8,746 nt of DNA from Candidatus Cloacimonadota bacterium (lineage in GTDB: Bacteria > Cloacimonadota > Cloacimonadia > Cloacimonadales > TCS61), in the NCBI GenBank assembly GCA_018654125.1, contig JABIME010000294.1, forward strand, positions 1 to 8,746, written 5' to 3'. This document shows, in pieces, positions 1 to 6,735 of this stretch; position 1 is the stretch's first letter; every line of letters begins with the position of its first letter. The translations under genes and the position numbers were made by a program. The notes beneath the pieces were generated by a model. The model made no database searches and was not told where the DNA came from. It saw only the letters and a program-made list of their open reading frames with translations.

Positions 1-1
1 A

Positions 2-442
2 ACAGAAGAAGGAACATCTGTTACTAGAAGAATGCTTTATTCAAACGCTTATGGTGGTGTTACACTTGATAAACGCTTTGCAATCACAAAAAGTATGGTA
101 GCTTCTTTAGGATTCATGCTCGGTTGGGGTGGACACAATATTCAAATCTCTCAAACAGATGGAGATTATGACTGGCTAAGCCTAAATGACGATATGGATT
201 CTTCCTCAAACAATTCACTTGAACTTGAAAAGAATTACATTATGTTCCAACCTAAAGCTACTGTAATGTACAGACTTATAGATTGGCTTAGTATTCGTGC
301 TGAAGGTGGATTCATGCTTTCACATTCCTATACAAACGGATGGGATGCTATTTCTTGTGAAGACAATTTTGAAATTGCCAACTCACCAGAAACACCTTAT
401 CAGGGATATACTATTTCTATAGGACCTTGGTTCGGATTTTAA
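2..442 (+). CDS. Probable outer-membrane beta-barrel protein, C-terminal part (5' end outside window)
   Basis: The reading frame is open from base 2 without a start, so the gene begins upstream; 146 residues are visible, ending in TAA at 440-442. The Met encoded at 32 is in-frame but has no convincing ribosome binding site, so I treat it as internal. The sequence has short alternating hydrophobic/polar stretches rich in Tyr, Trp, Phe and Gly, separated by Asp/Asn/Ser-rich loops, and it ends in an aromatic Tyr-x-Ile-x-Ile-Gly-Pro-Trp-Phe-Gly-Phe. A C-terminal strand ending in Phe is the usual BAM recognition signal of outer-membrane beta-barrels, which places the protein in the outer membrane. 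I do not recognise the specific family and cannot assign a substrate. A strong hairpin terminator follows directly, so it belongs to a different transcription unit from the next gene. Confidence 0.6.
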   Translation, partial: TEEGTSVTRRMLYSNAYGGVTLDKRFAITKSMVASLGFMLGWGGHNIQISQTDGDYDWLSLNDDMDSSSNNSLELEKNYIMFQPKATVMYRLIDWLSIRAEGGFMLSHSYTNGWDAISCEDNFEIANSPETPYQGYTISIGPWFGF

Positions 443-458
443 TTATTGACAAATTGTG

Positions 459-500
459 AAGAGTCTCTAACAGTCTTTTTTAGTTAGAGACTCTTTTTTT
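459..500 (+). terminator. Rho-independent terminator after the beta-barrel gene
   Basis: A perfect 13-bp inverted repeat (459-471 pairs with 483-495) encloses an 11-base T-rich loop, and the 3' arm runs into a T tract ending at 500. It sits 16 bases after the stop codon and fills most of the 72-base gap before the next gene. Confidence 0.9.
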
Positions 501-514
501 ATGGGAGGAAAATA

Positions 515-1063
515 ATGTTTCAGATACTTGCCGAAAAAGTAATTAGCGGATTAGCTGCATTTTCGATGCTGCTATTATCTTCTTATCAGGGCAATGATGC
601 AAGTTTTGCAACGTATAGGACCTCCTTTTTAGATGACAGAATGTTTTTTGAATGTAAATTGGAAAATGCTTTTGAAAACGATTTTGAGGAGATTTTCAAG
701 TCCGGACAGATCATAGATATCTTTTTCAATGTAAATATTCATTATTCTGGATCGGTAATTCATGAAGAGGAATTCAGGCATTCTATTATTTTCGATCCTC
801 TTACACAACTATTCAGTATCGAACTTGAAGATCAAGAGCTAACTTTTTCAACTAATTCTTATAATGAGTTAAAAAAATTGATCTCCAATATTGAATACAG
901 CTTTAAAGATGAAAATATAAAAGACTGCACAATGACTATGAATGCATATCTTCCAAAGATCCGTTTAATTGCTTTGAATAAAGATTTTGATCTAATGATG
1001 TTATGGAAATACAATCAACCAAAAATTACTTTAAGCTTAGCAAGAGATTTTTATGAAGATTAA
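515..1063 (+). CDS. DUF4390-like exported protein upstream of an NtrY/NtrX pair
   Basis: This 182-residue protein has a hydrophobic N-terminal segment (about residues 9-22) that looks like a signal peptide or membrane anchor; the rest is soluble and probably periplasmic. The body resembles my recollection of DUF4390 proteins: an early strand, a 'sG-hydrophobic-x-hydrophobic' segment near 63-74, a 'FDPLTQLFSIEL' strand near 93-104, a helix near 115-130, and a late Leu-Pro-Lys-hydrophobic then Asp-Leu-Met-x-Leu-Trp segment near 146-164. DUF4390 genes are known to me directly upstream of ntrY-ntrX in beta- and gammaproteobacteria, the same order as here. The molecular function is unknown; supplying a signal to, or modulating, the kinase is inference. 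The ATG follows GGGAGG (503-508), and the last 11 bases overlap the kinase gene, so the two are very likely translationally coupled. The family assignment is moderately sure; a lineage-specific envelope protein is the alternative. Confidence 0.6.
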   Translation: MFQILAEKVISGLAAFSMLLLSSYQGNDASFATYRTSFLDDRMFFECKLENAFENDFEEIFKSGQIIDIFFNVNIHYSGSVIHEEEFRHSIIFDPLTQLFSIELEDQELTFSTNSYNELKKLISNIEYSFKDENIKDCTMTMNAYLPKIRLIALNKDFDLMMLWKYNQPKITLSLARDFYED

Positions 1064-2222
1064 TCTTGGCATCAGATCAAGTGTAATTTTACTTTTTCTT
1101 TTGTTGTATCTATCCAGTTTATTCATAATTAATAACTTCTTTGTAAAAAAATATCAGCAATCTAATTTGTTATTTACAGAAATGAGATTTGATTCTTCGA
1201 TCTCTGAATTAACTTTTAACACAAAACAAGATAGCGTAAAAGCACGAGAATTATTAAATAAATTCCGGCAGAGTTTAGCTGACGCAGAAATGATGAAACA
1301 AGAGGCACAAATCTATTCAATGGCATATTTATTATTATTGATGATACTATCAATTGTAATTTTTATTGCTTTTTTATATAGAATAACAAAACCTCTTAAC
1401 CAGCTGCAAAAAGCCACTAGAAAGATCCGTGATGGAGATTTTTCTGTTTATCTACCTGAAACGGGTATCAAAGAGATTCGTGAATTAAAACACTCCTTTA
1501 ATAGCATGTCTCGCGAACTAAATAGTACTCAGAAGAAATTGCTACAAGCAGAAAAAGATACAATGTGGAAAGAACTTTCCCGCATTTTAGCACACGAAAT
1601 TAAAAATCCATTAACACCCATTCAGCTTACAATTCAAAGGTTGGAAGAAAAATATGAGCTTGATCAAAAGAAGTTTTTTGAAGTCTTTCCAGAATCAGTT
1701 AATATAATAAATCAAGAAATAAACAATCTGAAACTACTAGCACGCTCTTTTTCTAACTTTGCTAAAAATATAAATCCAGATTTTTCTGAATTTAATCCAA
1801 AAGCAATTATTGATGAGATCCTTAACTCATATCAGCATGATTTTAAAATTGAAGTCTCAGGAGAAAACTGTATTATCATATTTGATCGAACACACTTTTA
1901 TCAGATCATTACAAACCTTGTTCAAAATGCAATTGATGCTTGTGATGATGATGATAAAATATTAATTAAGGTCACAAAACGTAGTATGAAAATTATTATT
2001 AGTATATCAGATTCTGGCAAGGGTATAAAACAAGAAGATATAGAAAAAATATTTGAGCCCTATTTCACGAAAAAGAAGAAAGGAACAGGACTTGGGCTAG
2101 CCTTAGTAAAAAAACTTGTTGATGTAAATAACTCTGAAATTATTGTAACAAGTACAGAAAATAAAGGCAGCTGTTTTGAAATTAAAATTCCAAATAGATT
2201 TATAAAGACTCAGGAGAAATAA
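1053..2222 (+). CDS. NtrY-like membrane sensor histidine kinase (compact, no PAS)
   Basis: This 389-residue kinase autophosphorylates on His and passes phosphate to the response regulator encoded immediately downstream. Two transmembrane helices (about 9-30 and 90-109) flank a short extracytoplasmic loop of about 60 residues. They are followed by a HAMP linker (about 108-160) and a HisKA domain with His181 in the sequence AHEIKNPLTPIQL, an H-box typical of NtrY. The HATPase domain shows an N-box with Asn292, a G1 box DSGKGI (320-325), an F-box FEPYF (334-338) and a G2 box GTGLGL (344-349), so the catalytic core is complete. Classical NtrY is much longer, with more membrane helices and a PAS domain, both absent here. 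Sensing must therefore come through the small loop, the membrane or a partner such as the overlapping upstream gene. The gene overlaps that gene by 11 bases and abuts the regulator gene with no gap. The signal is unknown; nitrogen sensing should not be assumed. Confidence 0.88.
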   Translation: MKINLGIRSSVILLFLLLYLSSLFIINNFFVKKYQQSNLLFTEMRFDSSISELTFNTKQDSVKARELLNKFRQSLADAEMMKQEAQIYSMAYLLLLMILSIVIFIAFLYRITKPLNQLQKATRKIRDGDFSVYLPETGIKEIRELKHSFNSMSRELNSTQKKLLQAEKDTMWKELSRILAHEIKNPLTPIQLTIQRLEEKYELDQKKFFEVFPESVNIINQEINNLKLLARSFSNFAKNINPDFSEFNPKAIIDEILNSYQHDFKIEVSGENCIIIFDRTHFYQIITNLVQNAIDACDDDDKILIKVTKRSMKIIISISDSGKGIKQEDIEKIFEPYFTKKKKGTGLGLALVKKLVDVNNSEIIVTSTENKGSCFEIKIPNRFIKTQEK

Positions 2223-3563
2223 ATGAAAGTACTCATTATTGATGATGAAATGAATATATGTTTGACATTAAAAAACATATTGGAAGATGAAGGATATGAG
2301 TGTGATCATGCTCTTGATAGTAAGATCGGGATGAATAAATTTGAAAACATGACGCCCGATGTTGTTCTTTTGGATGTAAGGCTAGATGGTGCAAATGGAA
2401 TTGATCTTCTTAAGGATATGAAGAAACTCAGAGAAGATGTTATAGTTATCATGATCTCTGGGCACAGTGGTATTAAGGAAGCTGTTCAATCAATTAAATA
2501 CGGAGCATACGATTTTCTTGAAAAACCGCTCAGTCTTACAAAAGTTAAGATCATTCTTAAAAAAGCTATAGAATTTAGTAATATTTCAAAAGATTACAGC
2601 AGATTAAAATCTAACGAGAATGAAAAGTATAAAATAATTGGGAACAGCCAGCCTATTAAAGAACTTTTGTCACTTATAGATAGAATAGCAGCTAGTGATT
2701 CTAAAGTACTTGTTAGAGGTGAGAGTGGAACCGGAAAAGAACTGGTTGCCTACGCAATTCATCATAGAAGCAGTAGAAGAGATAAGCCATTTGCTAAATT
2801 TAATTCGGCGGCAATTCCTACAGAACTTGTAGAAAGTGAATTATTTGGATATGAGAAAGGAGCATTTACAGGTGCTGTGGGCAACAAAAGCGGAAAAATA
2901 GAACAAGCACACGGAGGAACACTTTTCCTCGATGAGATTGGCGATATGAGCCTTAAGGCGCAATCTAAGATACTAAGAGTGATACAAGAAGGAGAATTTG
3001 AGCGGGTTGGAAGCAATAAAACTCAAAAAATTGATATCAGGCTTGTTGCTGCAACTCATAAAGACCTTGAGGATCTTGTTCAAAAAGGAGAATTTAGAGA
3101 AGACCTCTATTACCGACTGAATGTTATTCCTATAACCACACCTCCTTTGCGTCAGCATCCTGAAGATATTCCTGTTTTAGTTAATTATTTTTCCAATCAA
3201 TTCTCAAATGAATTAAAGCTACCACTAAAAGAGTTCTTGCCCGACACGATAAATGAGTTAAGGTCTTGGGAATTCAAGGGCAATATTAGAGAGCTTAAGA
3301 ATTTTATTGAAAGATTATACATTCTTATTCCCAAAACAGTTATTGAACTTGAAGATATAAAAAGTATGAGTACTGCAACTCAATCGGATTCAAATTTTTG
3401 GAATGAAACTCTTTCATTAAAAGAGAAACGTAAAGTATTTGAGACCAAATATCTTTCCATACAACTAAAATTGAATGATGGAAACATCTCAAGAACAGCA
3501 GAGGCACTTGATCTACAAGTTAGTAATTTATCACGTAAATTAAAAGAATTAGAAATTAATTAA
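2223..3563 (+). CDS. NtrX/NtrC-family sigma-54-dependent response regulator
   Basis: This 446-residue transcription activator has three domains. The receiver (1-115) has the acidic pair Asp7/Asp8, phospho-acceptor Asp51 in VVLLDVRL, and Lys101. The AAA+ domain (about 138-370) has Walker A GESGTGKE (166-173), the sigma-54-contacting GAFTGA loop (213-218), Walker B GGTLFLDEIGD (231-241) and arginine-finger residues in FREDLYYRL (291-299). The C-terminus (about 405-446) is a Fis-type helix-turn-helix, seen as the 'GNISRTAEALDLQVSNLSRKL' region. The intact GAFTGA means it should remodel RNA polymerase carrying sigma-54. The ATG follows the kinase stop codon directly, with AGGAG at 2212-2216 inside the end of the kinase gene, so the pair is co-translated and the kinase is its obvious partner. 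Targets are not visible: I found no convincing -24/-12 sigma-54 promoter in the window's intergenic gaps. Length and domain order are normal for NtrX/NtrC. Confidence 0.93.
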   Translation: MKVLIIDDEMNICLTLKNILEDEGYECDHALDSKIGMNKFENMTPDVVLLDVRLDGANGIDLLKDMKKLREDVIVIMISGHSGIKEAVQSIKYGAYDFLEKPLSLTKVKIILKKAIEFSNISKDYSRLKSNENEKYKIIGNSQPIKELLSLIDRIAASDSKVLVRGESGTGKELVAYAIHHRSSRRDKPFAKFNSAAIPTELVESELFGYEKGAFTGAVGNKSGKIEQAHGGTLFLDEIGDMSLKAQSKILRVIQEGEFERVGSNKTQKIDIRLVAATHKDLEDLVQKGEFREDLYYRLNVIPITTPPLRQHPEDIPVLVNYFSNQFSNELKLPLKEFLPDTINELRSWEFKGNIRELKNFIERLYILIPKTVIELEDIKSMSTATQSDSNFWNETLSLKEKRKVFETKYLSIQLKLNDGNISRTAEALDLQVSNLSRKLKELEIN

Positions 3564-3576
3564 AAGGAGTATTTAT

Positions 3577-5322
3577 ATGAAATCAAAATGGTTTTCTCTT
3601 GGATGTCTTACAGCAGTTATCATCATTATTATTTTAATCTTCACAACGGTTATCTCATTTGGAAGCTTGGGAAAAAGATTCCAAAAGCCATTACCGGAAA
3701 GAATAACCGAAAGTTCATGGCTGAAATTAGACCTATCCGGAAGAATTATCGATTACAATGAATTTGAAGATAATCCGTTAACCGGTTCATTTTCTGCAAA
3801 GACTACTTCCGTACATAATATTGTGCACAAGATAAATAAAGCTGCACAAGATGATAGAATAATTGGGATTCTTCTTGAGCCTAAATTCATTTCATGCGGA
3901 TATGCAAATTTGCATGAGATCATGAATGCTTTAGAGGATTTTAAAACTACTGGTAAAGAAATCCATGCATATCTCGATCTTGGATTAAATAAGGATTATT
4001 TTCTTTCTACAGTAGCCAACAAGATTCACCTTAATCCATCTGCATCTGCAGGTGTATTACTTACTGGTGTTGGTGGAGGCATGCTTTTTTACAAAGAAAT
4101 GTTAGATAAGATCGGCGTAGAATTTAATGTAATACATGCAGGAAAATATAAAGGAGCTGGCGAAACTTTCTCTCGTAACGAGTTATCTGCACCAGTTAGG
4201 AAAAATCTCGATGGATTATTTTCAAGCATATATGATTCTATACTTTTAGAGATCGCCAAGAATCGTGAGATCGAAATTTCTAATATTGTACGAGTTTACG
4301 AAAAAAGAGAGGAACTTTTTGTAAATCAGGAAACAGCTTTAGATTATAATTTGATAGATGAATTAACGTTTAAAGAAGATCTCTATAAAGAATTAGGGAT
4401 ATCTAAAAAGAGAGTCGTTTCATTATCTAAATACGATACTCCAAAATTTAAAACTTCGAACACAAATATTGCTGTCGTATATGCTCAAGGTGGAATCGTT
4501 ATGCAGTCTCAAGGGCTTGAAGCTGTGAACATTACAGCTTCTAAACTGAATGCGATCTTAGATAAAATCGAAAGAGATAATGAAATAAAAGGTGTAGTTA
4601 TTCGTGTTAACAGCCCCGGTGGAAGTGCTCTTGTTTCAGAAATCATCCACGCAAAAATTAAAAAATTACGAGAAATTAAACCCGTTGTGATCTCTATGGG
4701 AAATGTTGCTGCCTCAGGTGGATATTACATTTCTGCAGAATCAGATTATATATTTGCAGATCCATACACTATTACAGGCTCTATTGGTGTTGTGGCTATG
4801 CTTATGAATATTTCCAAAATGACCGATAAAATAGGAATTAATGAGGAAGACATTTCTAAAGGAAAATTCACAAATGCAATGAGTATTTATTCCAAATTAG
4901 ATGAAGCTACTATTCAATCAATGCGCTTGAGCATTCAAAGTACATATTTAGAGTTTAAGCAAAGAGTATCGGATGGAAGAGACCTTTCTTTAACAGAAGT
5001 AGAAACAATTGCCCAGGGGCAGGTATGGTCTGCCGATGATGCATTACAAAACAATCTCATCGATGAGGTTGGAATAATAAGTGATGCAATTACAAAAGCT
5101 GCAGAACTTAGCGATATTGATGAATTTACGATCGAATATTTTCCAAAAAAGAAGAATTTCATAGAGGAGTTTTTGAAAGATAAACTAGATGTGGATCTAG
5201 CTGAAACTATTCTATCGAATCAAGTTAAGGAGGATAGAGGTGTTTTAAAAGCCTGGCAGTTATTTAAGAGCATTAAGAATGATCCTCTGCAAGCAGTGAT
5301 GCCATTTGATTTAGAAAATTAA
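3577..5322 (+). CDS. sppA: Signal peptide peptidase SppA, 67K type
   Basis: This 581-residue membrane-anchored serine protease degrades leftover signal peptides and probably other membrane-associated peptides. One N-terminal transmembrane helix (about 10-29) anchors it, with the catalytic part on the periplasmic side as in Escherichia coli SppA. Two tandem ClpP/crotonase-like S49 repeats are visible. The N-terminal repeat carries the catalytic Lys192 in GKYKGAGETF, matching the E. coli general-base Lys209. The C-terminal repeat carries the nucleophile Ser380 in NVAASGGYYIS, matching Ser409. An oxyanion-type RVNSPGGS motif is at 343-350. Length is close to the 618 residues of E. coli, so this is the long form with both halves, and the Lys/Ser dyad is intact. 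AAGGAG (3564-3569) precedes the ATG, 13 bases after the regulator stop codon, so it is probably the last gene of the kinase/regulator operon; a terminator follows. Linkage to an envelope-type two-component system suggests a shared role in envelope maintenance (inference). Confidence 0.93.
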   Translation: MKSKWFSLGCLTAVIIIIILIFTTVISFGSLGKRFQKPLPERITESSWLKLDLSGRIIDYNEFEDNPLTGSFSAKTTSVHNIVHKINKAAQDDRIIGILLEPKFISCGYANLHEIMNALEDFKTTGKEIHAYLDLGLNKDYFLSTVANKIHLNPSASAGVLLTGVGGGMLFYKEMLDKIGVEFNVIHAGKYKGAGETFSRNELSAPVRKNLDGLFSSIYDSILLEIAKNREIEISNIVRVYEKREELFVNQETALDYNLIDELTFKEDLYKELGISKKRVVSLSKYDTPKFKTSNTNIAVVYAQGGIVMQSQGLEAVNITASKLNAILDKIERDNEIKGVVIRVNSPGGSALVSEIIHAKIKKLREIKPVVISMGNVAASGGYYISAESDYIFADPYTITGSIGVVAMLMNISKMTDKIGINEEDISKGKFTNAMSIYSKLDEATIQSMRLSIQSTYLEFKQRVSDGRDLSLTEVETIAQGQVWSADDALQNNLIDEVGIISDAITKAAELSDIDEFTIEYFPKKKNFIEEFLKDKLDVDLAETILSNQVKEDRGVLKAWQLFKSIKNDPLQAVMPFDLEN

Positions 5323-5345
5323 CAGCATAAATTAAATTTTTATTG

Positions 5346-5376
5346 AAGGTGACTAGATGGTCACCTTTTTTCTTTT
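5346..5376 (+). terminator. Rho-independent terminator after sppA
   Basis: An 8-bp perfect stem (5346-5353 with 5360-5367) has a 6-base loop and runs into a T-rich tail (5366-5371, then TTTT after one C). It lies 24 bases after the sppA stop and closes the four-gene unit starting at 515. Confidence 0.88.
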
Positions 5377-5468
5377 GGTAATGAATATAAAGTACTTGAC
5401 TTATAAAGCTTATAAAAAAATTTGCTTTATATTAATAAATTATTTTAATATATTTAAATGGAGGAAAA
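5377..5468 (+). promoter_or_regulatory. AT-rich leader expected to hold the promoter for the TPR-tRNA-tig unit
   Basis: This stretch lies between the sppA terminator and the next gene, so transcription of the TPR gene should start here. It is extremely AT-rich. TTGACT at 5396-5401 looks like a -35 box, but there is no good -10 at 16-18 bases; the nearest TATATT (5428-5433) is 26 bases away. A TTATAA-AGC-TTATAA arrangement (5401-5415) could be an operator or chance in such sequence. GGAGG at 5460-5464 is the ribosome binding site of the next gene. The promoter location is inferred from context, not from a clear consensus. Confidence 0.35.
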
Positions 5469-6617
5469 ATGAGAGAGTTTAAAAAAATCTTATTTATAAT
5501 TGGAATTATTTCGATCTTTGGAACATCATTATTTGCAATATCACAAGATCTTTCTGCACAAGGTAAGAAGAATCTACGTTCTGCAAATATGCATTTAGGT
5601 GGTAAAAGACATGAGAAAGCGCTGCCACTATATGAAATGGTTCTAGAAGAAAATCCAAATCATGTAGATGCACTTAATAATGTTGCTGCAATTTACTATG
5701 ATATGACCGCTGATTACGTTAAGGCACGTGATTATTTCATAAGACTTATAGATGTTATAAATAATATTTATGCGGAATATGAAGAGCTGAACTTAACAAA
5801 TGAAAAAGCAGCTAAAAAATATTTTAAAGATAATATTAAAAAACCAAAATTGGAAAAAATGTTAGAATCAGTTATTTCATTTAAAGATAATTGTTTTACA
5901 CAGCTGGTAAATGGTGGAAAGCTCAAGATACAATCAGAAGAATATGAAGAAGCTATAAAGATATTTGCTGATATATCTGCTATTATTCCTGACAGCACAA
6001 TCACATACAGATTAACAGCTCTGTGTTATGAGAAACTCGGTGATATGGAGAACTCTAGAAACTTCTTTATTAAAACTGCGGAATTAGATCCTTCAGATAT
6101 TTTTGCAAAGCAGCAGGTAGCTTCTCTTTTTTATAATGAAGAAAAATTCATCGAATCTGGTAATTGGTATTTAGAAGCTGCAAAAAGCGATCCCGAAAAT
6201 TCTGATAATTATTACAATGCCGGTATTGCCTATAAGAATGCTAAGAATGATTCATTAGCATACGAAGCATTCCAAAAAGCTCTTGAATTTGATGCTGAAA
6301 ATTTAAACATAATAATAACTTTGAGTAATATTGCACTATCTTTAAAAGAGAGTGATGCTTCTACGATGTATCTTCAAAAGGCTGTGGATATTGATGCAGC
6401 AGATGGAACTGTAGATAATGCGATGTATGTTACAACACTTTGTTATAAACTTTATGGCTTGAAGAAATTTAATGAATTGATAAAATATGCTGAGATTTGG
6501 CATAGCCTAGATAATTCATCTCAAGAAGCTGTACAAATGTTATATAATGCTTCCAGAGAATTGAATGATAAAAAATTGATGGATAAATACAATAAAATGT
6601 ATCAGGACATGCAGTAA
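5469..6617 (+). CDS. Secreted TPR-repeat protein
   Basis: This 382-residue protein starts with a classical signal peptide: Lys-rich start, hydrophobic core about 7-20, likely cleavage after Ala23. It should therefore act in the periplasm or at the envelope. Most of the mature part is tetratricopeptide-like helical repeats, recognisable near 32-65, 66-100, 143-176, 178-209, 213-242, 246-276, 279-310 and 316-350. Several carry the usual Ala/Tyr spacing and a terminal Asp/Asn-Pro, for example ENPNH, ELDPSD and KSDPENS. A Lys-rich, less regular insert at about 100-140 interrupts the array. No catalytic domain is seen; TPR proteins usually scaffold protein-protein contacts, and the partner is unknown. 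The ATG has a strong GGAGG 4 bases upstream. The stop lies only 10 bases before the tRNA gene with no terminator between them. It is not a recognised partner of tig-clpP, so its place in front of them may reflect only shared transcription. Confidence 0.85.
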   Translation: MREFKKILFIIGIISIFGTSLFAISQDLSAQGKKNLRSANMHLGGKRHEKALPLYEMVLEENPNHVDALNNVAAIYYDMTADYVKARDYFIRLIDVINNIYAEYEELNLTNEKAAKKYFKDNIKKPKLEKMLESVISFKDNCFTQLVNGGKLKIQSEEYEEAIKIFADISAIIPDSTITYRLTALCYEKLGDMENSRNFFIKTAELDPSDIFAKQQVASLFYNEEKFIESGNWYLEAAKSDPENSDNYYNAGIAYKNAKNDSLAYEAFQKALEFDAENLNIIITLSNIALSLKESDASTMYLQKAVDIDAADGTVDNAMYVTTLCYKLYGLKKFNELIKYAEIWHSLDNSSQEAVQMLYNASRELNDKKLMDKYNKMYQDMQ

Positions 6618-6627
6618 ATATTTTTGT

Positions 6628-6714
6628 GCGAAAGTGGCGGAGTTGGTAGACGCGCTGGCCTTAGAAGCCAGTGAGAGCAATCTCGTAGGGGTTCGAGTCC
6701 CCTCTTTCGCACCA
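6628..6714 (+). tRNA. tRNA-Leu (anticodon UAG), CCA encoded
   Basis: This 87-base class II tRNA has an acceptor stem GCGAAAG (6628-6634) pairing with CTTTCGC (6704-6710), discriminator A at 6711 and genomically encoded CCA at 6712-6714. The D-arm contains GTTGGTAGAC. The anticodon stem CTGGC/GCCAG (6655-6659 with 6667-6671) encloses the loop CTTAGAA with anticodon TAG at 6662-6664, reading CUA and probably other CUN codons. A long variable arm (GAG-AGCAAT-CTC) is the Leu/Ser/Tyr hallmark. The T-arm AGGGG-TTCGAGT-CCCCT is well paired. It sits 10 bases after the TPR gene and 21 bases before tig. Confidence 0.97.
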
Positions 6715-6735
6715 TTTATTTATTAAGGAGAAAAA

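Noticed and set aside
501..515. Four-codon mini-ORF (ATG GGA GGA AAA TAA) overlapping the start of the DUF4390-like gene
   Set aside because: It has no ribosome binding site of its own, being preceded by the terminator T tract, and it contains the downstream gene's Shine-Dalgarno; most likely chance.
2762..3016. Minus-strand open frame inside the sigma-54 activator
   Set aside because: It is antisense to the conserved AAA+ motifs and its composition looks like a shadow of them.
5396..5433. TTGACT ... TATATT as a sigma-70 promoter for the TPR gene
   Set aside because: The spacing is 26 bases, far from 16-18; kept only as a weak note in the leader annotation.
6619..6626. TATTTTTG, matching the Bacteroidota -7 promoter pattern TAnnTTTG, just before the tRNA
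   Set aside because: A start from it would fall inside the tRNA acceptor stem, and no matching -33 element is seen upstream.
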